Positions 8,108 to 16,019 of a stretch of 51,683 bases of DNA are shown piece by piece. The stretch covers positions 3,181 to 54,863 of the forward strand of contig NZ_JACSQQ010000012.1 in assembly GCF_014836555.1 (NCBI RefSeq). The letters are read 5' to 3'. How positions within the stretch are numbered: the stretch's first letter is position 1; each line of letters opens with the position of its first letter. A program made the position numbers and the translations under genes. The DNA comes from Oerskovia rustica (lineage in GTDB: Bacteria; Actinomycetota; Actinomycetes; Actinomycetales; Cellulomonadaceae). Under the pieces are notes generated by a model. The model was not told the DNA's origin. It did no database searches and saw only the letters and a list, made by a program, of their open reading frames with translations.

Positions 8108-9496
8108 ATGTGGGCATCACTCCCGGCCGATGTCCTTGCTCCCATGGACACCGCCGCGCAGCTCCTCACCGGCCCCCGGGCGGGTGACCTCCTGGAGGCG
8201 GCGCTCGCGATCGACCACGTGACCCTCGGGTCGTGGCGGGTGCACCAGGTGCACGCCCGCCCTGGCGCGGAGGTGAGCGTGGGGTACGAGGTCACGGTCC
8301 GTGGCGAGACCGACGGCGCCCGCACACCGCCCGGGCGCCCCGAGTACCTCGTGGCCACCACCGCGGACCTCCCTCCGGACGTCGTCGAGCGGCGCGGGAT
8401 CCTGCGCCTCGTGGACGGCGAGCAGACCGTCCACGTGTGGCGTCACCCCGTGGACCCGCTGCTCCCCGGTCTGGCGACGGCCTGCGACCCCGCGGTGCTC
8501 ACCGACCGGTGGCGCTCGCTCGACCCGCACGCGCCCCTCGTCCTGGGGCTCGACCTCGTGACCTACCGTCCGCTGCGACGCGCGGTGCTCCGGGCACACA
8601 CCACCGACGGTGACGTCTACCTCAAGGTGGTCCGCCCGGACCGGGTGACGGACCTCCGCATCCGCCACGACCTCTTCCTCGTCGCGGAGGCGGCCCCCAT
8701 GGGCTACACGCTGTCGGCGCCGCCCGCGGCCCCGCGCGTGCTCGCCTCGCTCGGCGAGGGGATCCTCGTGCTCGCCGCACGGCCCGAGGAGACGCTGGCC
8801 TCCGCGATCGCATCCACCCCGCGGCACGAGCAGCCGCTGACGATCGACCCGCACGAGCTCCTTCGCGCCCTCGTCGCTCTCCCGCAGGACGCGGCCCTGC
8901 TCGAGCGCCGGGTCGCGTGGGCCGAACGGTCCGAGCACTACGCGCGCGCCGCCGTCGGGCGACTTCCTGGCCATGCCGGGCGCATCGAGGCCCTCGAACG
9001 CTCCCTGCGCCGGATCGTGGCCGACCGCGACCCCGGACCCGTGGTCGCGACGCACGGCGACTTCTACGAGGCCAACGTCCTGCTCGTCGGCGGAGCCGGG
9101 TGCCGTCGTGTCGCCGCAGTCCTGGACGTCGACACCCTGGGCCCCGGCCACCGCATCGACGACCTGGCGTGCATGACGGGCCACCTCGCGGTCCTGGAGA
9201 CCCTCGCACCCCAGGTCTACCCGGGCGTCCAGGGCCTGGTCGACCGCTGCCTCGCGGTGTTCGGCGAGGCCACCGACCCGATCGGGCTGCGTGCGCGCAG
9301 CGCCGGCGTCGTCCTGTCGCTCCTGCCGGGCGCTCCCCGCGAGGCGCTCGCGGAGGCCTGGCTCGGTGTGGCCGAGGAGCTCCTCGCGGGAGCAGAGACG
9401 CGTCTGAGAGTCCTCTCACGTCCGGCTCCTGCTCCTCTCACGTCGGGCAGCGACTGTCGTGACGACGGGGCGGCAGCTCGGCCGCTCATCGTCTGA
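8108..9496 (+). CDS. Aminoglycoside phosphotransferase-fold kinase
   Basis: A 462-residue protein with the APH/choline-kinase fold. The catalytic loop is VVATHGDFYEANVLL (His316, Asp318, Asn323) and the metal-binding segment is VLDVDTLGPGHRIDDLA (Asp340, Asp342), both intact. The N-terminal part contains DGDVYLKVVRPDR, where the lysine probably contacts ATP. Such enzymes phosphorylate small hydroxylated compounds or drugs, and the substrate cannot be predicted. It starts at an ATG without a clear ribosome-binding site, 7 nt after a 20-bp palindrome. An internal ATG at 8144 is an alternative. Its 3' end contains CTCTCAC boxes that probably serve the next gene. Confidence 0.82.
   Translation: MWASLPADVLAPMDTAAQLLTGPRAGDLLEAALAIDHVTLGSWRVHQVHARPGAEVSVGYEVTVRGETDGARTPPGRPEYLVATTADLPPDVVERRGILRLVDGEQTVHVWRHPVDPLLPGLATACDPAVLTDRWRSLDPHAPLVLGLDLVTYRPLRRAVLRAHTTDGDVYLKVVRPDRVTDLRIRHDLFLVAEAAPMGYTLSAPPAAPRVLASLGEGILVLAARPEETLASAIASTPRHEQPLTIDPHELLRALVALPQDAALLERRVAWAERSEHYARAAVGRLPGHAGRIEALERSLRRIVADRDPGPVVATHGDFYEANVLLVGGAGCRRVAAVLDVDTLGPGHRIDDLACMTGHLAVLETLAPQVYPGVQGLVDRCLAVFGEATDPIGLRARSAGVVLSLLPGAPREALAEAWLGVAEELLAGAETRLRVLSRPAPAPLTSGSDCRDDGAAARPLIV
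9405..9457 (+). promoter_or_regulatory. Response-regulator boxes and promoter of small exported protein gene
   Basis: A 12-bp direct repeat, TCCTCTCACGTC, starts at 9411 and 9433, exactly 22 bp or two helical turns apart. The first copy is half of a TGAGAG-TC-CTCTCA dyad (9405-9418). The second CTCTCAC ends 10 bp before a candidate -10 (GACTGT, 9452-9457). The same 10-bp distance is seen at the 12712-12729 boxes, so both are probably bound by the OmpR-type regulator encoded nearby. Confidence 0.5.
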
Positions 9497-9510
9497 GGAG
9501 GTTGGAAGAC

Positions 9511-9825
9511 ATGGACGCACGCAGGATCTGGATCGCCACGGGAACGCTCGGAGTGCTCGGCGTCGGACTCGGCGCGACGATGGCCGCAGCGGAAGCGCGC
9601 GCCGACGTCGACGCCCCGGCGGTCGTCGAGTCCGGTGACGACGCGACGACGGCGCCAGGCGCAAGCCCGAGCCCGAGCCCTTCGGACCTGGACCCGTCGA
9701 GCTCCACGACGACGGTGTCCACCAGCACCGCGGTCTCCGCACAGACCGCGAACACGCCACCGAGCCCGGTGAGCGCGCAGAGCCCGGTCTCGGCACAGAC
9801 GTCCCCGTCGGCGCCGACCCCCTAG
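9511..9825 (+). CDS. Small exported Ser/Thr/Pro-rich protein
   Basis: A 104-residue protein. An N-terminal hydrophobic segment (about residues 7-26; IWIATGTLGVLGVGLGATMA) with a possible AEA cleavage site is followed by a disordered tail rich in Ser, Thr, Pro and Asp, with repeated VSAQ(S/T) units near the end. I recognise no family. AGGAGG sits 9 nt before the ATG at 9511, which is preferred over the TTG at 9502. Its promoter carries boxes matching those of the kinase operon on the other side, so it may be an output of that two-component system. A strong bidirectional terminator follows. Confidence 0.65.
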   Translation: MDARRIWIATGTLGVLGVGLGATMAAAEARADVDAPAVVESGDDATTAPGASPSPSPSDLDPSSSTTTVSTSTAVSAQTANTPPSPVSAQSPVSAQTSPSAPTP

Positions 9826-9879
9826 GGGGAGGCGCCCTGACGGGGCGACTCGGCGGTCGGCGCGTCACCGACCGTACGT

Positions 9880-9913
9880 GAGAGGGCGGAGGCACACGGG
9901 CCTCCGCCCTCTC
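9880..9913. terminator. Bidirectional terminator
   Basis: A perfect 14-bp stem (GAGAGGGCGGAGGC with its complement) with a 6-nt loop lies between the convergent small exported protein gene and the OmpR-type regulator gene. It should end transcripts from both sides. Confidence 0.8.
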
Positions 9914-9921
9914 GTCGTCCT

Positions 9922-9953
9922 GTGCTCCGGTGCTCCGGTGCTCCGGTGCTCCC
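9922..9953. repeat. 8-bp tandem repeat, four units
   Basis: GTGCTCCG is present three times in tandem, followed by a GTGCTCCC variant, between the terminator and the regulator stop codon. No coding role is seen. It is short enough to vary in copy number by slippage. Confidence 0.7.
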
Positions 9954-9982
9954 GCCAGGCCGACCACGCGACCCCGCAGGGC

Positions 9983-10651
9983 TCAGGCCGCGGGGTCCGC
10001 CAGCCGGTAGCCCATGCCACGCACCGTGACCACGCGCTCGGCACCGAGCTTGTTGCGCAGGTACCGCACGTACACGTCCACGACGTTGGAACCGGGGTCG
10101 AAGTCGTAGCCCCACACGCGCGACAGCAGCTGCTCACGGCTCAGGACCTGACCGGGGTTCCGCAGGAACGTCTCGGCCAGCGCGAACTCGCGGGCGGACA
10201 GGTCGACCTCGCGATCCTCGGTGCGGGCCCGGCGGGTGCGCAGGTCGAGGCTGAGCGAACCGTGCGAGAGCACCGTGACCTCCCCGGCGGGTTCCGTGCG
10301 CAGACGCAGCCGGATGCGGGCCAGGAGCTCCTCGAAGCGGAACGGCTTGACCATGTAGTCGTCGGCGCCCCCCTCGAGACCGGCGACGGTGTCCGTCACG
10401 GACGAGCGGGCCGTGAGGATGATGACCGGGATGGTGCTGCGGGACGCGCGCAGGCGGCGCAGGACGGTGAAGCCGTCCTGGTCGGGCAGGCCCAGGTCGA
10501 GGATCATCAGGTCGTACTCCCCGGTCTGGGCCAGGTCGTACCCCTCCCGACCGGTGGTCACGGCCGCGCTCGCGTAGCCGGCGGCACGCAGCCCCTTGGT
10601 CACGAACGACGAGATCCGGGTCTCGTCCTCGACGACGAGGATCTGGCTCAC
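9983..10651 (-). CDS. OmpR/PhoB-family response regulator
   Basis: A 222-residue regulator. The receiver domain (1-118) has acidic residues Glu8/Asp9, the phosphorylated Asp52 (LMILDLGLPD), and the TAR and VKPF motifs. The C-terminal winged helix (about 125-220) ends VVDVYVRYLRNKLGAERVVTVRGMGYRL, as in PhoB-type DNA-binding domains. It overlaps the kinase gene upstream by 4 bp. Such proteins bind direct repeats one or two helical turns apart, and CTCTCAY repeats with 11-bp and 22-bp spacing are found at two promoters here, including that of its own operon. Positive autoregulation is inferred. Confidence 0.96.
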   Translation of the reverse strand: MSQILVVEDETRISSFVTKGLRAAGYASAAVTTGREGYDLAQTGEYDLMILDLGLPDQDGFTVLRRLRASRSTIPVIILTARSSVTDTVAGLEGGADDYMVKPFRFEELLARIRLRLRTEPAGEVTVLSHGSLSLDLRTRRARTEDREVDLSAREFALAETFLRNPGQVLSREQLLSRVWGYDFDPGSNVVDVYVRYLRNKLGAERVVTVRGMGYRLADPAA

Positions 10652-12255
10652 AACGATGTCCTTTCACCCTGACGTGCCCGAGAGGTGACCGGGATCTCCA
10701 TGGTGAGAGGGGTCTCGGTCGTGGTGGCGAGCGGCGGCCTCGGGACGACGGGGGCTCCCCCCGTGCTGCCGTGGTCGGCCGGTTCGGGGACCGGAGGAGC
10801 GTGCCCGGGGTCGAGCGGGAGGTCGAGCGTGAAGGTCGAACCGAACCCCCGGGTCGAGGAGACCTCGACCCGTCCCTCGTGCCCTCCGGCGATCGCGCTG
10901 ACGATCGCGAGGCCGAGCCCCGCGCCGTCGCGGAACGCCGGCTCACGCTCGGCCTGCGCGAAGCGGACGAAGATGCGTTCGAGCTGGTCGGGGGAGACGC
11001 CGATGCCCTCGTCGCGCACCCAGAGGCGGATCCGACCGTCGCGGACCGAGGACCCCAGGGTGATCCTGGTGCCGGGCGCGGAGAACTTCACGGCGTTGGA
11101 CGCGAGCTGCAACCAGGCCTGCGTGAGGCGCTGCTCGTCGACGTGGGCCGTGGCCCCGGTGCGCGCGTCGACGGTCCACCGGCGGTCGCCCAGGAGGCGC
11201 GCCTTGTCGAGGATGTCGTCCGTGAGCCGACCGAGGTCGGTCTCCTCGAGCCGCACGAACCCGGGGCTGCCCGCCGTGGCGAGGGTCATGAGGTCGTCGA
11301 CGAGCCGGTGCATCCGGTCGAGCTCGTCGAGAGCGAGGTCGCGCGTGCTCGCGGCGTCCTCCGGGTCGTCGGGGTCCATGAGCTCGAGGTGCCCCCGCAC
11401 GATCGTCAGGGGAGTGCGCAGCTCGTGCCCGACGTCGTCGAGGAGCTCGTGCTCGGCGTCGAAGGCCGCGGCCAGGCGGTCCAGCATCTCGTTGAAGGCG
11501 TGCGTGAGCTCCGAGACGTCGTCGTTGCCCGTGACGGGGATGCGCTCGGACGTGTGGGTGTCGCTGATGCGCCGGGCGGTCTGGCCCAGGAGCCGCACGG
11601 GGCGCAGGAGGCGGCCTGCGACGAGCCAGCCCACCCCGGCGATCAGCAGCAGTGCCACGACGGCGATGACCGCGTAGGTGCGGAAGACCTGGTCGAACTC
11701 GGCGTGCTCGGCGCTGCGGTCGAACGCCAGGACGAGCGCGGACGGGACGTCGCCGTCGGTCACGGGCACGACGAGGACGCGGTAGCTCGAGCGCGGGGTC
11801 GTGATCTCGCGCAGCACCACCTTCTGCCCGGTCGTGAGGGGTTCGAGCGCGTCCATGAGGACCTCGTCGTCCTCGAGCCGCAGCGGCACGGGCGACGCCG
11901 CGATCCACTGGGCGCGTCCCGCGCGGAAGCCCACCATGCCCTCGTGCGGGGCGGGGACGGTCTGTCGCATCGCGGTGTTCACGAGGTCGTCCGACGACGT
12001 GAAGCGCTCACCGGTCGCGGGGTGCACGCCTTCGTGGGCGAGCGCCTCGAACTCCTCGAGGGAGCGCATGAGCGACTGGTCCATGCGGTCGTCCACGTGC
12101 GCGCGCTGGGCCGTGTAGGCGACCCCGCCCGCGATGATCAGGCCGAGCGCGGCCAGGGCCAGGACCGCCCCGAGGATCCGGGCGCGGACCGTCTGGAGCC
12201 TGGACGGCGCCCGGCGGGGCGCGGGCTCGGTGCCCTGGGTGTGCTGCGCCATCAT
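10648..12255 (-). CDS. Membrane sensor histidine kinase
   Basis: A 535-residue kinase. TM1 lies at about 27-48, an extracytoplasmic sensor at about 49-192, TM2 at about 193-214, and HAMP at about 215-265. The HisKA box is LLDDVGHELRTPLTIV with phosphoacceptor His277. The HATPase domain carries the N-box LASNAVKFS and G-boxes DEGIGV and GAGLGLAIV. A Pro/Thr-rich tail of about 60 residues follows. The ATG at 12255 overlaps the stop of the preceding gene (ATGA) and has AGGGA upstream, so it is favoured over the start 24 bases earlier. It should phosphorylate the regulator encoded immediately downstream. The signal is unknown; the small YDDGM-repeat membrane protein of the same operon may take part in sensing. 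Confidence 0.95.
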   Translation of the reverse strand: MMAQHTQGTEPAPRRAPSRLQTVRARILGAVLALAALGLIIAGGVAYTAQRAHVDDRMDQSLMRSLEEFEALAHEGVHPATGERFTSSDDLVNTAMRQTVPAPHEGMVGFRAGRAQWIAASPVPLRLEDDEVLMDALEPLTTGQKVVLREITTPRSSYRVLVVPVTDGDVPSALVLAFDRSAEHAEFDQVFRTYAVIAVVALLLIAGVGWLVAGRLLRPVRLLGQTARRISDTHTSERIPVTGNDDVSELTHAFNEMLDRLAAAFDAEHELLDDVGHELRTPLTIVRGHLELMDPDDPEDAASTRDLALDELDRMHRLVDDLMTLATAGSPGFVRLEETDLGRLTDDILDKARLLGDRRWTVDARTGATAHVDEQRLTQAWLQLASNAVKFSAPGTRITLGSSVRDGRIRLWVRDEGIGVSPDQLERIFVRFAQAEREPAFRDGAGLGLAIVSAIAGGHEGRVEVSSTRGFGSTFTLDLPLDPGHAPPVPEPADHGSTGGAPVVPRPPLATTTETPLTMEIPVTSRARQGERTSL

Positions 12256-12689
12256 CCGTTCCCTGTGTCTGGGGTCCACATGCCGTCGTCGTACTCGTCG
12301 GACGGGCGGTACATGCCGTCGTCGTACTGGTCGCCCGGGTGGTACATGCCGTCGTCGTAGGGCTGTTCGGGGGTCTTGCCGACCGTGTCCGCCCCGCTGC
12401 GGGGCGGCGCGGGCTGCACGGGGACGAGCGGCGAGCTCGGGGTCACCGGCTCGTCCTCGCCACCGCCGTCGTTGTCGTCGTCGTCCGGCTCGTCGTCGGT
12501 CTCGTCGGGCGGCGGCGTAGGGGTCGGAGACGGCAGGGTGGTCTCCTGGGGGGTGGGTGCGGGAGCGAGGACGACGAGCCCCCGCAGGTCACGGTCCGGG
12601 GGGCTCGCGGAGACGATGGCGACGGCGCCCGCACCCGCACCGAGTGCGACCAGCACGAGCGTGATCACCCACACCGTCGTCCGTCGCAT
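12252..12689 (-). CDS. Small membrane-anchored protein with YDDGM repeats
   Basis: A 145-residue protein with an N-terminal hydrophobic anchor or signal (about residues 5-28), a Pro/Thr-rich stretch (41-62) and a strongly acidic run (63-80). The C-terminus has three 11-residue repeats of YDDGM(Y/W)xPxD (111-143). It matches no family I know. It is first in an operon with the histidine kinase (ATGA overlap) and the response regulator, so a role as accessory sensor, substrate or output of that system is likely. The repeats, dense in Asp and Tyr, could bind cations such as calcium. That is speculation. The transcript appears leaderless from a promoter carrying regulator boxes. Confidence 0.75.
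   Translation of the reverse strand: MRRTTVWVITLVLVALGAGAGAVAIVSASPPDRDLRGLVVLAPAPTPQETTLPSPTPTPPPDETDDEPDDDDNDGGGEDEPVTPSSPLVPVQPAPPRSGADTVGKTPEQPYDDGMYHPGDQYDDGMYRPSDEYDDGMWTPDTGNG
12261..12359 (-). repeat. 33-bp tandem repeat encoding YDDGM units
   Basis: Three in-frame 33-bp units encode the 11-residue repeats at the C-terminus of the small membrane protein. The plus strand shows three copies of ATGCCGTCGTCGTA at regular 33-bp intervals. Confidence 0.85.
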
Positions 12690-12695
12690 GGCGCG

Positions 12696-12729
12696 AGTAT
12701 CTCGGGTACGCATGAGAGACGGATGAGAG
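12696..12729 (-). promoter_or_regulatory. Promoter and response-regulator boxes of two-component operon
   Basis: On the minus strand two CTCTCAT units (12729-12723 and 12718-12712) start 11 bp apart, one helical turn. A -10 box GATACT (12701-12696) follows 10 bp later, and the ATG at 12689 comes 6 nt after that, implying a leaderless message. The boxes occupy the -35 region, the usual place for activation by an OmpR-family regulator. Confidence 0.6.
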
Positions 12730-12778
12730 CGTGTGTCACCCGGGGCCGCGCCGTCCGCCCCGTCGCCGGCCCCTCGTG

Positions 12779-13849
12779 TCACCGCACCGACCGCCCGTCA
12801 CCTGAGGCGGGGACGCCCGCCGGCGCTGCGGGATCCTGCGCGAGCCAGGAGTCGACGCCCGCGAGCAGCCGGGCCCGCGTGGCAGCGCCGGCGCGGCTCG
12901 CGCGGATCGAGGACCGGGCCAGGTCTGCGAGGTCCTCGTCGGAGAACCCGTGCTCGGTCCGCGCGGACTCGTACTGCGCCACGAGGCGCGAGCCGAAGAG
13001 CAACGGGTCGTCGGCGCCGAGCGCGACCTGGGCGCCCGCGTCGACGAGCGCCCCGAGCGGGACCTGCGCGCCGTCGTCGTACACCCCGAGGGACACGTTC
13101 GAGGCGGGGCACACCTCGAGCGCGACCCCGCGCTCGACGACCTGCTCGAGGACCCGCGGGTCCTCGACCGAACGCACCCCGTGCCCGATCCGGTCGGGGT
13201 CGAGGTCCGTGAGCACCTCGGTCACGTGGTCGGGGCCGAGCAGCTCGCCCCCGTGCGGGACGAGCGCGAGTCCCGCACGACGTGCGATCGCGAACGCCGG
13301 GGCGAAGGCAGCGGTGTCCCCGCGCCGCTCGTCGTTGCTCAGCCCGAAGCCCAGGACCTCGCCCGGGCCGTCGCCCACGTACTGGGCCGCGAGACGTGCG
13401 AGGGTCCGCGCGTCGAGCGGGTGGCGCATGCGCGACGCCGCGACGATCACGCCCACCTCCGTCCCGGTCGCCGCGCTGGCCTCCCGCGCCGCGTCGAGCA
13501 CGATCTCCACGGCGGGCGAGATGCCGCCCACGAAGGGTGCGTACGACGTCGGGTCGACCTGGATCTCGAGACGACCCGACCCCTCGGCGGCGTCGTCCTG
13601 CGCGGCCTCGAGCACGATCCGGCGCATGTCGGCCTCGGAGCGGACGCACGCGCGCGCCGCGTCGTACAGGCGCTGGAACCGGAACCAGCCGCGCTCGGTC
13701 GCGGGCAGGCGCAACGGGTCTCCGTCGAGCAGGGCCGACGGGAGCCGTACGCCGTACTGCGCGGCGAGGTCGTGCAGCGTCGCCGGTCGAATGGAACCGG
13801 TGAAGTGCAGGTGGAGGTGGGCCTTGGGGAGCTTCGCCAGATCACGCAC
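12779..13849 (-). CDS. Adenosine deaminase-family protein
   Basis: A 356-residue amidohydrolase of the adenosine/adenine deaminase family, which converts adenosine (or a related purine) to the 6-oxo compound with release of ammonia. The metal site motif is KAHLHLHFTGS (His13, His15), followed by LVPHGGE, DRIGHGVRSVEDP, the CPASN substrate motif and LGADDPLLF with the metal-binding aspartate. Length is normal for the family. The GTG start at 13849 is chosen because the protein begins MRDLAKLPKAHLHLH, as family members do. A GAGACT -10-like box 6 nt upstream suggests a leaderless transcript. Substrate (adenosine, adenine or a modified nucleoside) is uncertain. Confidence 0.9.
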   Translation of the reverse strand: MRDLAKLPKAHLHLHFTGSIRPATLHDLAAQYGVRLPSALLDGDPLRLPATERGWFRFQRLYDAARACVRSEADMRRIVLEAAQDDAAEGSGRLEIQVDPTSYAPFVGGISPAVEIVLDAAREASAATGTEVGVIVAASRMRHPLDARTLARLAAQYVGDGPGEVLGFGLSNDERRGDTAAFAPAFAIARRAGLALVPHGGELLGPDHVTEVLTDLDPDRIGHGVRSVEDPRVLEQVVERGVALEVCPASNVSLGVYDDGAQVPLGALVDAGAQVALGADDPLLFGSRLVAQYESARTEHGFSDEDLADLARSSIRASRAGAATRARLLAGVDSWLAQDPAAPAGVPASGDGRSVR

Positions 13850-13923
13850 AGAGGCAGTCTCGCACCCTGCAGTCACCGGCCGAGGGCCCGGTCCGGCCGT
13901 CGGTCGGCCCTGACCGGGTGAGA

Positions 13924-14652
13924 TCACGCCCCCGGCAGGATGCCCCGTTCGATCGCGACCGTGACGGCGCGCGTGCGGTCGTCGACCCCGAGCTTGGCGA
14001 ACGCCCGCAGCAGGTGCGTCTTGACCGTGGCCTCGGAGATGAAGAGCTCGCGCCCGATCGCCGGGTTGCTCAGACCACGCGCGACGAGGGCCAGGACCTG
14101 GGCCTCGCGCGCCGTCAGGCGCTCGCCCGCGCCCCGCACGGTCGTGACGAGCCGCGTCGCGACCGTGGGTGCGAGGACCGTCTCGCCGCGGGCCGCGGCG
14201 CGGATGCCCGCGACGAGCGTCTCGCGCGGCGTGTCCTTGAGCAGGTAGCCCGTCGCGCCGGCCTCGACGGCCCGCAGGATGTCGGTGTCGGTCTCGTACG
14301 TCGTGAGCACGACGACGCGCGGGCGCCTCGCCCCCGCCGCGGAGGAGGCGAGGATCTCGGTCGTCGCGCCCACGCCGTCGAGCACGGGCATGCGCAGGTC
14401 CATGAGCACGACGTCGGGACCCAGCTCGTGCGCGAGGGTCACGCCCTCGCGGCCGTCGCCCGCCTCGCCGACGACGACGAGGTCCGGCTCGGCCATGAGC
14501 ATCCCGACGAGCCCCGAGCGCACCACGGGATGGTCGTCGACGACGAGGACGCGGACCGTGGGAGCCGACGAGGGCGCCCCGGTCCCGGTCGCCGAGACGG
14601 TCGTCCTGGGGCGGGTGGGCGACGAGGACGGACGGTCGGCGGTCGAGGTCAC
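13924..14652 (-). CDS. NarL/LuxR-family response regulator
   Basis: A 242-residue regulator. A disordered Ser/Thr/Pro-rich lead (1-31) precedes the receiver domain (about 33-155; VVDDH, phosphorylated Asp85 in VVLMDLRMPV, LLKD), and a C-terminal LuxR helix-turn-helix (about 175-238; LTAREAQVLALVARGLSN, SEATVKTHL) completes it. It overlaps the kinase gene by 4 bp and closes the ABC transporter operon. It should activate or repress the upstream ABC genes in response to the partner kinase. An 18-bp palindrome and repeats ahead of the operon are candidate binding sites. Confidence 0.96.
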   Translation of the reverse strand: MTSTADRPSSSPTRPRTTVSATGTGAPSSAPTVRVLVVDDHPVVRSGLVGMLMAEPDLVVVGEAGDGREGVTLAHELGPDVVLMDLRMPVLDGVGATTEILASSAAGARRPRVVVLTTYETDTDILRAVEAGATGYLLKDTPRETLVAGIRAAARGETVLAPTVATRLVTTVRGAGERLTAREAQVLALVARGLSNPAIGRELFISEATVKTHLLRAFAKLGVDDRTRAVTVAIERGILPGA

Positions 14653-16019
14653 GGGTGGCTCCGGGGGAGAGGGGCGGGATGGGGCGGGGCACCGGCGGGG
14701 TGGTCGGCGGGCACGGGCAGCTCGACCCGGACGCTCGTCCCACCACCCGGGGGCGACAGGACGCGCACCGTGCCCTCACCCTCGGCGACGCGTTCACGCA
14801 TGCCGCGCAGACCGAACCCTTCCACGACGCCCGGTCCGAGCCCCCGACCGTCGTCCGTGACCTCGAGGACGACCGTGGCGCCGTCGGGTGCCGACCCCTC
14901 CCGGCCGCCCGGCCCCGCCCCCTCGCCCAGGGAGACGACGACGGAGCTCGCCTGCGCGTGCCGGCGCACGTTGGCCAGGGCCTCCTGCGCGGACCGCAGC
15001 AGGACGACGTCCTCGGCGCTGCCCAGCCCCGGGACGACCGACAGCCGCAGCGTCACCGCGACCCCCGACTCGTCCTCGAAGCGGCCGGCCAGGCGCTCGA
15101 TCGCCTCGACGAGCGTCGCGCCCTGCAACGGCACGGGGGAGAACGCCGTGACGAGGGACCGGGCATCGGCCAGGTTGTCGCGCGCCGTCGTCTCGACGAG
15201 TGCGAGCCGGTCCCGGGCCGCACCCACGTCGTCGCGGTCGAGGTCGGCGCTCGCGGCCTGGGCGAGCATGACGATGCTCGTGAACCCCTGTGCCAGGGTG
15301 TCGTGGATCTCGCGGGCCATGCGCTCGCGCTCGGCCGCGACCCCCGCCGCGTGGTGCACCGCACCGAGCTCTGCCTGCGCGGCGTTGAGATCGTCGACGA
15401 GCTGGGCATGGCGTGCGGTCTGGAGCATCGTCTGGCCGACCCAGATCCCGAGCAGGATCGAGAAGGCGAGCGCGACCCCCATCTGCGGTGCGGCCCTCGT
15501 GAGGGCCTCGCGGGAGAACCCGGACGCGGCCGTGAGCGCGAGGGTCGTGCCGACCGCGAGCAGGGTCGAGAGCGCGAGGCTGACCCACCGGCGCTCCGAG
15601 AGCATCCAGATCTGGGTGAACGCGACGAACAGCAGGAACGTCCCGAGCTGGTTCTGGATCACGGCGACGTCGGTCGCGACGATCAGGATCAGCAGGTAGG
15701 AGACCGCCAGACGCTGGTCGCGGTTCCGCGCCGCCGGCCTGCCGAGGAACGTGTACGCGAGCAGGATCACGCCGATCGCACCCAGGGCCAGGGCGAGCCG
15801 GTCAGGCTCGATCCCGGCCAGGAGCAGCGCGACCGCGCTCAGGAGCACGACGACGTAGAAGCCCACGTCCCACCACACGACCACGTGGTCCCACGAGGAC
15901 TCGAAGCTGTCCAGCGCAGAGCCGGTCGACGGGCCCTGGCCCGCGGCGGGGTGCACGGGGCGACCGCCCGCCGCGCGCTCCGTCGCCGGCCGGTCCACCG
16001 GGCTCTCAGCCGTCGTCAC
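14649..16019 (-). CDS. NarL-type sensor histidine kinase (HisKA_3)
   Basis: A 456-residue kinase with about five or six membrane helices in the first half (about residues 48-215) and no large extracytoplasmic domain. A linker is followed by the HisKA_3 dimerisation domain with the phosphoacceptor in ERMAREIHDTLAQGFTSI. An HATPase_c domain contains EALANVRRHAQA (N-box) and DDGRGLGPG. The GTG start at 16019 lies 14 bp inside the permease gene, and the stop overlaps the regulator start by ATGA. Kinases of this kind coupled to ABC exporters commonly sense membrane-active compounds through the membrane itself; that is family knowledge, and the signal here is unknown. Confidence 0.93.
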   Translation of the reverse strand: MTTAESPVDRPATERAAGGRPVHPAAGQGPSTGSALDSFESSWDHVVVWWDVGFYVVVLLSAVALLLAGIEPDRLALALGAIGVILLAYTFLGRPAARNRDQRLAVSYLLILIVATDVAVIQNQLGTFLLFVAFTQIWMLSERRWVSLALSTLLAVGTTLALTAASGFSREALTRAAPQMGVALAFSILLGIWVGQTMLQTARHAQLVDDLNAAQAELGAVHHAAGVAAERERMAREIHDTLAQGFTSIVMLAQAASADLDRDDVGAARDRLALVETTARDNLADARSLVTAFSPVPLQGATLVEAIERLAGRFEDESGVAVTLRLSVVPGLGSAEDVVLLRSAQEALANVRRHAQASSVVVSLGEGAGPGGREGSAPDGATVVLEVTDDGRGLGPGVVEGFGLRGMRERVAEGEGTVRVLSPPGGGTSVRVELPVPADHPAGAPPHPAPLPRSHP

